64,000 nucleotides of DNA. Source: Salinimicrobium nanhaiense. GTDB taxonomy: Bacteria > Bacteroidota > Bacteroidia > Flavobacteriales > Flavobacteriaceae. The stretch spans positions 1 to 64,000 of the forward strand of contig JAAVJQ010000004.1 in the NCBI GenBank assembly GCA_012038135.1, read 5' to 3'. Under the pieces are notes generated by a model. It saw nothing but the letters and a program-made list of their open reading frames with translations, did not search any database and was not told the DNA's origin. A program made the position numbers and the translations under genes. Below are positions 8,566 to 17,129 of the stretch, piece by piece; position 1 is the first letter of the stretch; every line of letters starts with the position of its first letter.

Positions 8566-8573
8566 TATTTTTG
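8566..8573 (+). promoter_or_regulatory. -7 box TATTTTTG upstream of the secreted lipoprotein
   Basis: Exact TAnnTTTG match about 110 bases before the ATG at 8684; no convincing -33 TTG. If used, the mRNA has an untranslated leader of roughly 105 nt. Confidence 0.45.
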
Positions 8574-8683
8574 TTAGGAATTCCATTTCCTATGTCCCTC
8601 CATGTTGTTTCGGAAAGATCCCACCGGTTCCGGATTTAAAGTTTTGAAATATTAACCATTTATTATAATCAAAACCATTCATT

Positions 8684-10162
8684 ATGAAGAAGACAAAACT
8701 TCTAACCGGACTTCTCATGGCTGTCGCCCTTATTTTTTCCTCGTGTAGCAAAGAGGAGGATTCAGCAATTATGGACGACGAAAAAGCCTATTTATCTTTT
8801 CAAACTCAGATAAATGATCTTACCCAAAAACAGCAAAATAAACAGGCAAATCTGGACATTCCCGAATGTACTGTTGGAACACCTGCTTTTGTTGAGATCA
8901 TACTAACCAATGGTGATGTGTTTGTCGCAGGTTCAGAAAACACACCTTTAAGATTAGATCTTAATCCCAATGCTCCCGATACCAACGGTGACGGAGCTCC
9001 GGATTACTTTACCGAAGAGTCTGCCACTCTGGAATTAAACCCGGGTACCTATACCCTGCAATACTTTACAGTTCTTGATGCAGATGGAAATGTTTTGTGG
9101 ATAGCACCCATGGATGACAACAGCCCTGGTGGAATCGATGACATGGTGGAACAGTCGCTGCCAATGGACATCAATTTAGGTGCAGGTGTAAAAAAGTATC
9201 AAAATGTAGAAGTTGTTTGTTTTGACGATCGTATAGTCAATCAATACGGCTATCTTTTTTATGATCTCAACGGAATTCAGCTTATAGAATTCTGCATTTT
9301 TGGAAACTTCTGCGATGAAACAGGAAGACATGCAGAGTATGTATCGTTTAGTTTAGATGTTTGGAAGTACAGCGATAATCCGCTTGATCCAAAAGGAGAA
9401 ATGCTTTATAACGATGAGGAAAATGCAATTGTCGTAACCGATTATGAAGATTATGCAGATACTGCAGCAGTTCCGTTATGTGTTACCTTACCCGACGGTC
9501 CCGGCATGGATGAGTACTATCTTGAAATCACTTTACTCTATCCCGGCGAAGAAGGAACTCTCATTAGAAGTGGATTGATCTCTGATGCAGATGTAAGAAG
9601 TCTTTTTAATGGAGAAGATGAAGTGGAATACTATCATTTTAGAGAGGGAAACTGTAATCTGGAAGATTCTCCCGTTCTTTTAGATGTGCCTGAAGAAGGT
9701 CCCCAATGTACTACAATTGATTTTGAAGATTTAGATTCCCCGGCCTCTTTTAATTCTGAGTCTTATTCAGCTTATAATGTAAGTATCTTGGCAGGACCCG
9801 AATATCCGGGAAATGCGATGAAAATTATGCCGGGTACCTGTAGCGAAAATGTCTTACATAGTTTAAATTATCCCTATGCATCTGTATTATTCAATTTTTC
9901 AACCCCTGTGAAGACGGTATCCCTGGTTTCCGGGGATTATGGTGAAGATCAGGATACTATTTCTGTAACAGCCTATAGCGGTGAAAATGGTTCAGGTGAA
10001 ATTATCACCTCACAAACCTTAGTTCTGGAGGAAGATGCCAGCGGATGTTTAGAATTTAATTTAGAAGCAGAAGGTATTCGCTCCGTCATTGTTTTCGGTG
10101 AGTCCTCTATTGAAGGCCATAACAATACGATCTTTACAGATAATCTTTCTTTCTGTAGATAA
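8684..10162 (+). CDS. Secreted lipoprotein of unknown function
   Basis: 492 residues. Signal peptide with lipobox (LIFSSC, Cys21) followed by a polar linker (KEEDSAIMDDEK). Two regions follow. Residues about 65-340 are acidic and beta-rich, with a NAPDTNGDGAPDYF segment resembling a calcium-binding thrombospondin-type loop. The C-terminal domain (about 345-492) starts CTTIDFEDLDSPASF and ends NNTIFTDNLSFCR, a beta-sandwich pattern like carbohydrate- or fibre-binding modules. The paired cysteines suggest disulfides. No recognised catalytic site. It stands alone between repeats and a strong terminator, like an accessory surface protein. Confidence 0.7.
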   Translation: MKKTKLLTGLLMAVALIFSSCSKEEDSAIMDDEKAYLSFQTQINDLTQKQQNKQANLDIPECTVGTPAFVEIILTNGDVFVAGSENTPLRLDLNPNAPDTNGDGAPDYFTEESATLELNPGTYTLQYFTVLDADGNVLWIAPMDDNSPGGIDDMVEQSLPMDINLGAGVKKYQNVEVVCFDDRIVNQYGYLFYDLNGIQLIEFCIFGNFCDETGRHAEYVSFSLDVWKYSDNPLDPKGEMLYNDEENAIVVTDYEDYADTAAVPLCVTLPDGPGMDEYYLEITLLYPGEEGTLIRSGLISDADVRSLFNGEDEVEYYHFREGNCNLEDSPVLLDVPEEGPQCTTIDFEDLDSPASFNSESYSAYNVSILAGPEYPGNAMKIMPGTCSENVLHSLNYPYASVLFNFSTPVKTVSLVSGDYGEDQDTISVTAYSGENGSGEIITSQTLVLEEDASGCLEFNLEAEGIRSVIVFGESSIEGHNNTIFTDNLSFCR

Positions 10163-10170
10163 AATCATTA

Positions 10171-10201
10171 ACAAACCGTCTCAAAAAAAGAGACGGTTTG
10201 T
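10171..10201 (+). terminator. Rho-independent terminator
   Basis: A perfect 12-bp stem (ACAAACCGTCTC at 10171-10182, GAGACGGTTTGT at 10190-10201) with an A7 loop, directly after the lipoprotein stop. The following T-run is short (TATATATTCTTT). Confidence 0.75.
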
Positions 10202-10250
10202 TATATATTCTTTCTAATTCACCGCGCACTGCCCCACTAATCACAGATTA

Positions 10251-10895
10251 TTAATTCTTGTCTTCCAGTAACGGGACAAACCTGAAGTTCCCAAACTCAG
10301 TTTTTTCGAATTCGGTTTCAGATTTTCTTTCGAAGAGGGTCATCACCTGCAGGTCCTTCCCTACCGGGATCACCATTCGGCCTCCAACTTTTAACTGACT
10401 TAGTAATGGCTTCGGAACAAATGGAGCTCCGGCGGTAACGATGATCCTATCAAAAGGGGCATAATCGGGCAGACCTTTGTAGCCATCACCGAATGCGAGA
10501 TAACGGGGTCTGTAGCCTATTTTAGAGAGAAAAAGTTTAGTCTTTTTAAACAGCTCCTGCTGTCTTTCGATGCTGTACACTTTTGCACCAAGCTCACAAA
10601 GCATAGCGGTTTGGTAGCCGCTCCCGGTCCCTATTTCGAGGACAGAATCTCCTTTTTTCACTTGTAAGACTTCCGTTTGAAAAGCAACGGTATAAGGCTG
10701 GGAAATAGTTTGATCTGCCGCAATAGGAAAAGCCTTGTCCTGGTATGCATGATCCTCAAAACTGCTGTCCATGAACAAATGTCTTGGGATCTTCTTTATC
10801 GCTTCCAGCACCTTTTCATCTTTTATTCCCTTACCTTCTACAACCTTAGCGAGTTGTTGTCTTTTACCCTGATGTTTTAGCGTATCCTTTCGCAC
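10251..10895 (-). CDS. pcm: Protein-L-isoaspartate O-methyltransferase
   Basis: About 214 residues. The enzyme transfers a methyl group from SAM to L-isoaspartyl residues so that damaged proteins can be repaired. Visible: FPIAADQTISQPYTVAFQTE (substrate-side conserved block), the SAM-binding GDSVLEIGTGSGYQTAML and the DRIIVTAGAPF motif. The frame remains open to a TTG at 10916, but that codon is the end of a promoter -7 box (10914-10921). The GTG at 10895, giving M-RKDTLKHQGKRQQL, is therefore the better start and matches homologue length. Confidence 0.9.
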   Translation of the reverse strand: MRKDTLKHQGKRQQLAKVVEGKGIKDEKVLEAIKKIPRHLFMDSSFEDHAYQDKAFPIAADQTISQPYTVAFQTEVLQVKKGDSVLEIGTGSGYQTAMLCELGAKVYSIERQQELFKKTKLFLSKIGYRPRYLAFGDGYKGLPDYAPFDRIIVTAGAPFVPKPLLSQLKVGGRMVIPVGKDLQVMTLFERKSETEFEKTEFGNFRFVPLLEDKN

Positions 10896-10913
10896 CTTTT
10901 CCCGTTTAAGGGT

Positions 10914-10921
10914 CAAAATTA
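10914..10921 (-). promoter_or_regulatory. pcm -7 box TAATTTTG
   Basis: Exact TAnnTTTG match on the minus strand. It overlaps the most upstream possible start codon of pcm and so rules it out. The predicted transcription start (about 10908) leaves about 13 nt before GTG 10895. Confidence 0.5.
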
Positions 10922-10986
10922 CATAAAGATTAACTTAGGTTAAAGAAAAATTGGAAGTCTGCCGGCTTATTAGCTCTAAAATGGCA

Positions 10987-11016
10987 TTGGCTTTAGACAG
11001 AGAAATATTATTTTTG
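10987..11016 (+). promoter_or_regulatory. Full Bacteroidota promoter: TTG-N19-TATTTTTG
   Basis: TTG at 10987-10989, 19-bp spacer, TATTTTTG at 11009-11016: a complete match to the flavobacterial sigma-A promoter (TTG, 17-23 bp, TAnnTTTG). It drives the oxidoreductase gene at 11034 with a leader of about 13 nt and probably the genes cotranscribed behind it. Confidence 0.7.
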
Positions 11017-11033
11017 TTGAAAACCTGAAAATT

Positions 11034-11993
11034 ATGCTAAAAGCCGGCGTCCTGGGTGCAGGACACTTAGGAAAAATTCACCTTAGGTTACTCAAGGAGT
11101 CTGAAAAATATGAACTGGTAGGATTTTATGATATTGACGAAGCCGGTGGCCGAAAACTGGAAGAGGAATTAGGCTATAAATATTTTAATGATCTTGATGC
11201 GCTCATCGCTGCAGTAGATGTGGTAGATGTGGTCACCCCCACCCTTTCTCACTTTGAAGTGGGAAAAAAAACTATAATTGCAGGCAAACATCTGTTTATC
11301 GAAAAACCCATTACCAACACGGTAGAAGAAGCGGAAGAGTTGGTGGCTCTTGCGAAACAAAATAAAGTAAAAGGACAGGTAGGACATGTGGAGCGATTTA
11401 ATCCCGCCTTTACAGCAGTTGCCGAAAAAATCGAAAATCCAATGTTTATCGAAGCTCATCGCCTGGCCGAATTCAATCCCCGCGGCACCGATGTGCCCGT
11501 TGTACTCGATTTGATGATCCACGACATAGATGCCATCTTGAGTGTTGTGAAATCTGAAGTAAAAGAGATTAGCGCCAGCGGAGTATCAGTGATCAGTGAA
11601 ACACCCGATATCGCTAATGCCCGCATTAAATTTGAAAATGGATGTGTGGCCAATCTTACCGCCAGCAGGATCTCTCTTAAGAATATGCGGAAGGCGCGCT
11701 TCTTTCAGAAAGACGCTTATATTTCAGTAGATTTTCTGGAGAAGAAATGCGAGGTGGTAAAGATGAAAGATGCTCCCGAAGTCTCGGGAGATTTTGATAT
11801 GATCCTTCAGAATGCGGAAGGTCTCAAGAAGCAGATCTATTTTGATAATCCGCAGGTGAATCCCAATAATGCCATTTTAGACGAACTCAATTCCTTTGCC
11901 GATGCTATTGAAAATGATACCACTCCTATTGTGAGTCTGGAGCATGGCACCAGGGCTTTAAAAGTGGCAAAACAAATAATAAACTCATTTTAA
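11034..11993 (+). CDS. Gfo/Idh/MocA-family NAD(P)-dependent oxidoreductase
   Basis: 319 residues. The N-terminal Rossmann fold has GVLGAGHLGKIH (residues 5-16), and the family signature EKPITNTVEEAEEL follows. The C-terminal alpha/beta domain contains GHVERFNPAF and DLMIHDIDAIL, where the His/Asp residues typically form the active site. Members oxidise or reduce sugars or related substrates; the substrate cannot be read from sequence. First gene of a rightward cluster, 12 bases before the 3-hydroxybutyryl-CoA dehydrogenase gene. Confidence 0.85.
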   Translation: MLKAGVLGAGHLGKIHLRLLKESEKYELVGFYDIDEAGGRKLEEELGYKYFNDLDALIAAVDVVDVVTPTLSHFEVGKKTIIAGKHLFIEKPITNTVEEAEELVALAKQNKVKGQVGHVERFNPAFTAVAEKIENPMFIEAHRLAEFNPRGTDVPVVLDLMIHDIDAILSVVKSEVKEISASGVSVISETPDIANARIKFENGCVANLTASRISLKNMRKARFFQKDAYISVDFLEKKCEVVKMKDAPEVSGDFDMILQNAEGLKKQIYFDNPQVNPNNAILDELNSFADAIENDTTPIVSLEHGTRALKVAKQIINSF

Positions 11994-12005
11994 CGAACAA
12001 CATTT

Positions 12006-12896
12006 ATGAAAAATATTGCAGTAATTGGCGCAGGAACTATGGGTAACGGAATCGCCCACACTTTTGCCCAGTTTGGTTATAAAACAAATCTTATTGACAT
12101 TTCAGAAAAGAGCCTTGAAAAAGGAATGAACACTATTTCGGGCAACCTTGACAGAATGGTTGCGAAAGAAAAAATTTCTGAAGAAGATAAAGCAAATACC
12201 CTCAACAATATTACCACTCATACGCATCTTGCCGAAGGCGTCAAAGATGTGGACCTTGTGGTGGAAGCAGCTACAGAAAATGTAGATCTAAAACTGAAGA
12301 TCTTTCAGCAACTGGATGAATTTTGTTCGGCAGATACTGTACTTGCCACTAACACCTCCTCTATTTCTATTACAAAAATAGCCTCTGTGGTTTCAAATCC
12401 AGAGAGAGTAATTGGAATGCACTTTATGAATCCGGTGCCGGTGATGAAGCTGGTAGAGATCATTCGCGGGTACAACACCAGCGATGAAGTGACTTCGGCA
12501 ATTATGGACCTTTCAAAAAAGCTCAAAAAAGAGCCTGTTGAAGTAAACGATTACCCGGGATTTGTGGCCAACAGGATACTTATGCCAATGATCAACGAAT
12601 CTATTGAAACGCTTTACAACGGTGTGGCAGGAGTGCAGGAGATCGATACGGTAATGAAACGGGGAATGGCACATCCTATGGGACCGCTTCAGCTTGCCGA
12701 TTTTATTGGTCTTGATGTTTGTCTTTCTATCCTGGAGGTGATGTACAACGGCTTCAAAAATCCTAAATATGCTCCCTGTCCCTTACTGGTAAACATGGTA
12801 CAGGCAGGGAAACTCGGCGCAAAGTCGGGCGAAGGTTTTTATGACTATTCCGAAAGTAGAAAGGCCGAAAAGGTTTCAAAACAATTCGCCTCTTAA
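12006..12896 (+). CDS. 3-hydroxybutyryl-CoA dehydrogenase
   Basis: 296 residues, the short monofunctional form. It oxidises (S)-3-hydroxyacyl-CoA with NAD(P)+, in butyrate/PHB-type metabolism or beta-oxidation. The dinucleotide-binding site GAGTMGNGIAHTFA begins at residue 8. The catalytic region GMHFMNPVPVMKLVEII and the C-terminal dimerisation segment NRILMPMINESIETL are intact. Near the upstream oxidoreductase and probably cotranscribed. An AT-rich palindrome (TAAAAATGCATTTTTTTA) straddles the stop codon and may attenuate transcription. Confidence 0.9.
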   Translation: MKNIAVIGAGTMGNGIAHTFAQFGYKTNLIDISEKSLEKGMNTISGNLDRMVAKEKISEEDKANTLNNITTHTHLAEGVKDVDLVVEAATENVDLKLKIFQQLDEFCSADTVLATNTSSISITKIASVVSNPERVIGMHFMNPVPVMKLVEIIRGYNTSDEVTSAIMDLSKKLKKEPVEVNDYPGFVANRILMPMINESIETLYNGVAGVQEIDTVMKRGMAHPMGPLQLADFIGLDVCLSILEVMYNGFKNPKYAPCPLLVNMVQAGKLGAKSGEGFYDYSESRKAEKVSKQFAS

Positions 12897-12930
12897 AAAT
12901 GCATTTTTTTAATCTATTAATTAGCAGCAT

Positions 12931-14166
12931 TTGGCACAAATAATCCCCTTTAAGGCGGTGCGGCCGTCCCGGGACAAGGTGGGTCTTGTCGCTTCCCGTC
13001 CTTATCAGGAATATTCGGTGGAAGAGGTAAGGTTTCAGCTGGAGCATAATCCTTTTTCTTTTTTACATATCATCAATCCGGGATATAAATTTCAGAAGGA
13101 AATTTCAGGAAGTGAGCGTTTTCAGCTGGTAAAGAACCGGTACCTGGAATTTAAGGAAGAAGAAGTCTTTATTCAGGATGAAAAACCGGCTTACTACATC
13201 TATAAGACTATTTCCCGGAAGCAGGTTTACTGCGGAATCATTGCTGCCACCAGTGTTGATGATTACGAAAACAATGTGATAAGGAAGCACGAGGACACTA
13301 TTTCCCATCGCGAACAACTCTTCAAGGATTACCTCCATACCGTTGGTTTCAATACAGAACCTGTGCTGCTTACCTATCCCGATAGTGAAGTGATCAATAA
13401 GATCACTGCAGAAGTGATGCAGGAGCGCCCGGAATATGAATTCTCCTCCCTCAACAGGGATATCCATTATTTATGGGTGGTTGACGATCCAGCTAAAACT
13501 GAACTTATCAAGACGGAATTCGAACGAATTCCCGCAGTCTATATAGCCGATGGACATCATCGCAGCGCCTCGTCTTGGCTACTGGCTAAGGAGTCACGGG
13601 AAAATAATCCAAACCACACGGGTGAAGAACCATATAATTTCTTTTTAAGCTATATGATTGCACAAAGCCACCTAAAGCTTTACGAATTCAACCGGCTGGT
13701 GCGAGACTTAAATGGCCTGTCAAATAAGGAATTTTTAATGCAACTTGATGAATGGTTTAGAATCGAGGATCGGGGTACAGAAATTTACAGACCTTCCAAA
13801 AAACATCATTTTTCGATGTATTTAGATGGAAATTATTATTCTCTCTACCTGCGAAAAACCAACTATGAGTTTACAGATTCATTGAGCACCTTGGATCCTT
13901 ACATCCTGTTTATTAAGGTGCTAAAGCCGCTATTGGGTATTGAAGATTTAAAAAACGACCGCAGAATATCTTATCTTCCGGGTAGAAATGACACCTTTGA
14001 GGTCAAAAAACTGGTAGACGAAGGCACTTTTGCAGTAGGCTTTGGAATGCTCCCCCTCACTTTTGAAGAGATCAAACTTATTGCAGATGCAGGTCTCACC
14101 ATGCCTCCAAAAAGTACGTGTATTGAACCCAAATTGAGAAGCGGCCTTACGGTGTATGAATTCTGA
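12931..14166 (+). CDS. DUF1015-family protein
   Basis: 411 residues of the DUF1015 family, conserved but of unknown function. Start is TTG at 12931: an in-frame stop lies three codons upstream, and MAQIIPFKAVRPSRDKVGLV is the family's usual N-terminus. Conserved blocks include SRPYQEYS, the YIADGHHRSASSW motif with two adjacent His residues, and the C-terminal MPPKSTCIEPKLRSGL. The HH motif could bind metal or phosphate, but no activity is established. Confidence 0.85.
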   Translation: MAQIIPFKAVRPSRDKVGLVASRPYQEYSVEEVRFQLEHNPFSFLHIINPGYKFQKEISGSERFQLVKNRYLEFKEEEVFIQDEKPAYYIYKTISRKQVYCGIIAATSVDDYENNVIRKHEDTISHREQLFKDYLHTVGFNTEPVLLTYPDSEVINKITAEVMQERPEYEFSSLNRDIHYLWVVDDPAKTELIKTEFERIPAVYIADGHHRSASSWLLAKESRENNPNHTGEEPYNFFLSYMIAQSHLKLYEFNRLVRDLNGLSNKEFLMQLDEWFRIEDRGTEIYRPSKKHHFSMYLDGNYYSLYLRKTNYEFTDSLSTLDPYILFIKVLKPLLGIEDLKNDRRISYLPGRNDTFEVKKLVDEGTFAVGFGMLPLTFEEIKLIADAGLTMPPKSTCIEPKLRSGLTVYEF

Positions 14167-14177
14167 AACCATTGGTT

Positions 14178-14837
14178 ATGAATATTGCTGAGAATCTAAA
14201 AAATATTAAAGCTGAAATACCGGAAGAAGTAACTCTGGTAGCCATTTCCAAAACAAAGCCCGAAAAAGACATTTTAGAAGCCTATGATGCGGGGCAGCGT
14301 GTCTTTGGAGAGAACAAGATCCAGGAAATGGCAGAGAAATGGGAGAAACTTCCAAAGGAGATCAAGTGGCACATGGTAGGTCATGTACAAAGGAACAAAG
14401 TGAAATACATGGCCGAATTTGTTGAACTCATTCATGCCGTAGATTCCCTGAAACTCCTTAAAGAGATAGAAAAACAGGCAGCAAAATATGACCGTACCAT
14501 CAACTGTCTTCTACAGATAAAAATAGCCGAAGAAGACACAAAATATGGAATAGATGTTGATGAAGCAGAAAGTATCCTGCAGTCGGATGCCTACCGCAAA
14601 ATGACTCATGTTAAAGTAGTTGGCTTGATGGGAATGGCGTCCTTCACAGAAAATGAAGAACAAATAAAAGAGGAATTCAGTTTTTTAAGTACTACTTTTG
14701 AAGCTTTGAAATCCAGGTATAATTCCTTTACAACCTTATCGATGGGAATGAGTGGCGATTACAAAATTGCCATAAACTGTGGGAGCACAATGATAAGGGT
14801 AGGAAGTGCCATTTTTGGAGAGAGAAATTACAGTTAA
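14178..14837 (+). CDS. YggS/PROSC-family PLP homeostasis protein
   Basis: 219 residues. A PLP-binding (alpha/beta) barrel protein that buffers pyridoxal phosphate. The PLP lysine lies in LVAISKTKP (about residue 25). Other conserved features are FGENKIQE, WHMVGHVQRNK, LSMGMSGDYKIAI and GSTMIRVGSAIFG. ATG 14178 is chosen over an in-frame TTG two codons earlier. It lies 11 bases after the DUF1015 gene and probably shares its mRNA. Confidence 0.93.
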   Translation: MNIAENLKNIKAEIPEEVTLVAISKTKPEKDILEAYDAGQRVFGENKIQEMAEKWEKLPKEIKWHMVGHVQRNKVKYMAEFVELIHAVDSLKLLKEIEKQAAKYDRTINCLLQIKIAEEDTKYGIDVDEAESILQSDAYRKMTHVKVVGLMGMASFTENEEQIKEEFSFLSTTFEALKSRYNSFTTLSMGMSGDYKIAINCGSTMIRVGSAIFGERNYS

Positions 14838-14852
14838 TTAGGAAAGAAGTAT

Positions 14853-16229
14853 TTGTACGCAATTTTAGACATAGAAACTACCGGCGGGAAGTATAATGAA
14901 GAGGGCATAACAGAGATAGCAGTCTATAAATTTGACGGCCATAAAGTTGTAGATCAGTTTATAAGTCTGATCAATCCCGAAATCCCTATCCAGCCTTTTG
15001 TTGTTGGCCTCACCGGCATCAATAACGAAATGCTTCGCAGCGCACCGAAATTCTATGAAGTTGCTAAACGCATAGTAGAAATCACAGACGGAACTATTCT
15101 CGTAGCTCACAATGCTAAATTTGATTACCGCATTCTTCGTACCGAATTCGACAGGCTTGGTTTTGAGTTCGAAAGACAGAGCTTGTGCACAGTGGAACTT
15201 TCTCAAAAGCTAATTCCGGGGCTTCCCTCCTACAGTTTAGGAAAACTGGTAAGATCTCTTGGGATCCCTCTAAGCGATCGTCATCGTGCCACGGGAGATG
15301 CCCAGGCCACCGTAAAGCTTTTCAAAATGTTGCTTGCTAAAGATACAGATAAAGAGATTCTTAAAGCCTCTGTACGCAACGCTCCAAAATTGAGAATGGA
15401 CACCAAGCTGGTTCAGCTTTTGGACGAGCTTCCGTCTATCACCGGAGTTTATTATCTACATAATGCAGACGGGGATATCATCTACATTGGGAAAAGCAAG
15501 AATATTAAGAAGAGAGTCAATCAGCATTTTACCAGCGAGAACAGGAAATCTCTGGAGATCCAGAAGGAAGTTGCTTCTGTAAGTTTTGAGGCTACCGGTA
15601 ACGAACTTAATGCGCTTCTAAAGGAAAACGAGGAGATCAAGCGCAATAAGCCTAAATATAATAAGGCTCTCAAAAGATCGGTTTTTTCACATGCCTTGTA
15701 TCAGGCAAAAAATAAAGACGGTTACATTCATCTTAGCATTGGTAAGTTAGACGGCCGAAAAAAATATGTTACTGCTTTTGTCAATATGCAACAGGCAAAA
15801 GCTACTTTGGAAAATATTATTGAGGAGTATAATCTGTGTCAAAAATTTACCGGGAACAGCCCTGCTTCCGGAAGTTGTTTCAACTACAGCATCAAAGAAT
15901 GTAAAGGAGCTTGTATAGGCGAGGAAACCGCTTTAGAATACAACGAGCGGGTGCACCAAATGCTGGAAAAGTACAACTACGAAAACCAGAACATGCTCGT
16001 AATTGGGAGAGGAAGAGACCTGGATGAAAAAAGTGCTCTTTTGGTGGAAGAAGGACAATTTAAAGGCATAGGTTATTTTAACCTGAATTACCAGCTCAAT
16101 AATATGGAGATCATCAAGTCTATCATTACACCAATGAAAAGTGACCGTGATGCCCAGCACATTATTCAGAATTATTTAAGGAAGAACAATCGCCTAAAGA
16201 TCATTCCTCTTAACGTTCCTGCAGAATAG
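14853..16229 (+). CDS. DnaQ-type 3'-5' exonuclease fused to a GIY-YIG nuclease domain
   Basis: 458 residues. Residues 1-165 form a DEDDh exonuclease: AILDIETTGG (D6, E8), VAHNAKFD, and HRATGDAQAT with the catalytic His/Asp. Residues about 198-275 form a GIY-YIG domain: GVYYLHNADGDIIYIGKSKN followed by KKRVNQHF and an ELNALLKENEEIKRNKPKYN block as in UvrC/Cho. The rest (about 285-458) has four conserved Cys in a short span (NLCQKF, GSCFN, ECKGACIG). Start is TTG 14853, preceded by GGAAAG. The combination resembles the epsilon/UvrC-like proteins (Cho-type) and suggests a role in DNA repair. Confidence 0.9.
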   Translation: MYAILDIETTGGKYNEEGITEIAVYKFDGHKVVDQFISLINPEIPIQPFVVGLTGINNEMLRSAPKFYEVAKRIVEITDGTILVAHNAKFDYRILRTEFDRLGFEFERQSLCTVELSQKLIPGLPSYSLGKLVRSLGIPLSDRHRATGDAQATVKLFKMLLAKDTDKEILKASVRNAPKLRMDTKLVQLLDELPSITGVYYLHNADGDIIYIGKSKNIKKRVNQHFTSENRKSLEIQKEVASVSFEATGNELNALLKENEEIKRNKPKYNKALKRSVFSHALYQAKNKDGYIHLSIGKLDGRKKYVTAFVNMQQAKATLENIIEEYNLCQKFTGNSPASGSCFNYSIKECKGACIGEETALEYNERVHQMLEKYNYENQNMLVIGRGRDLDEKSALLVEEGQFKGIGYFNLNYQLNNMEIIKSIITPMKSDRDAQHIIQNYLRKNNRLKIIPLNVPAE

Positions 16230-16301
16230 CTAATAGGTACAGGTAAAAATTAGGATAGAACCACCAAAAAATCCTATTTTTACTTTGTAATTAAAGCTTG
16301 C

Positions 16302-17129
16302 TTGAATAAATCTTCTACCTCATCCTGGAAAAGAAAACTTCATGAGATCATTTATGAAGCAGATACTCCTGCAGGAAAAGGGTTTGACGTTGTTCTATTA
16401 ATAGTAATCGTCATGAGCATCGTAATTGTGATGCTTGAAAGTGTAAAATCCATTTATGCAGTTTATGCAGATCTTTTTTACACTATAGAATGGATCATCA
16501 CGATTATTTTTTCAATAGAATATATTCTAAGGATCATCACCATAAATAATCCCCGGAAGTATATCTTCAGTTTTTATGGTATTATTGATTTTATCTCCAC
16601 CATACCTACCTATCTCACTCTGTTATTTGGCGGCTATAATGTTTTACTGGCCGTAAGAGCTCTTCGATTATTGCGGGTGTTCAGGATCCTAAAAATCGCA
16701 CGTTACCTTGGAGAAGCAGATAAACTTGCTGTTGCCCTGAGACATAGCCGTCCAAAGATCCTTGTCTTTCTATTTGCAGTTTTTATCATTACCATCATCG
16801 CAGGCACGGTAATGCACCTCGTGGAGGGTGAGGCCGGAGGCTTTGATAACATTCCGGTGAGTATTTACTGGTGTATTGTTACCCTTACCACCGTAGGGTT
16901 TGGTGATATTACACCTATTACTCCTCTTGGAAGGTTCATTGCTTCTCTTATCATGATTACCGGTTACGGGATCATAGCTGTTCCAACAGGAATAGTAAGC
17001 GCCGAATACTCCAGGGCAGGCGATAACGAAGATCGCATCAATTCACAGGTTTGCCCCCATTGCAATGAAGCAAAACACCTGGATAAAGCCGAATATTGCC
17101 ATAACTGCGGAAACCTTTTGAATGAATAA
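16302..17129 (+). CDS. Voltage-gated-type potassium channel with C-terminal zinc ribbon
   Basis: 275 residues with six transmembrane segments. The S4-like basic helix reads RALRLLRVFRILKIARYL, and the pore selectivity filter is TLTTVGFGDITP, which indicates K+ selectivity. The C-terminus adds CPHCNEAKHLDKAEYCHNCG, a CxxC-x12-CxxC zinc ribbon. TTG at 16302 is the first usable start. TTACTTTG at 16280-16287 is a weak -7 candidate. Its stop overlaps the miaA start by 8 bases, so the two are translationally coupled. Confidence 0.88.
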   Translation: MNKSSTSSWKRKLHEIIYEADTPAGKGFDVVLLIVIVMSIVIVMLESVKSIYAVYADLFYTIEWIITIIFSIEYILRIITINNPRKYIFSFYGIIDFISTIPTYLTLLFGGYNVLLAVRALRLLRVFRILKIARYLGEADKLAVALRHSRPKILVFLFAVFIITIIAGTVMHLVEGEAGGFDNIPVSIYWCIVTLTTVGFGDITPITPLGRFIASLIMITGYGIIAVPTGIVSAEYSRAGDNEDRINSQVCPHCNEAKHLDKAEYCHNCGNLLNE

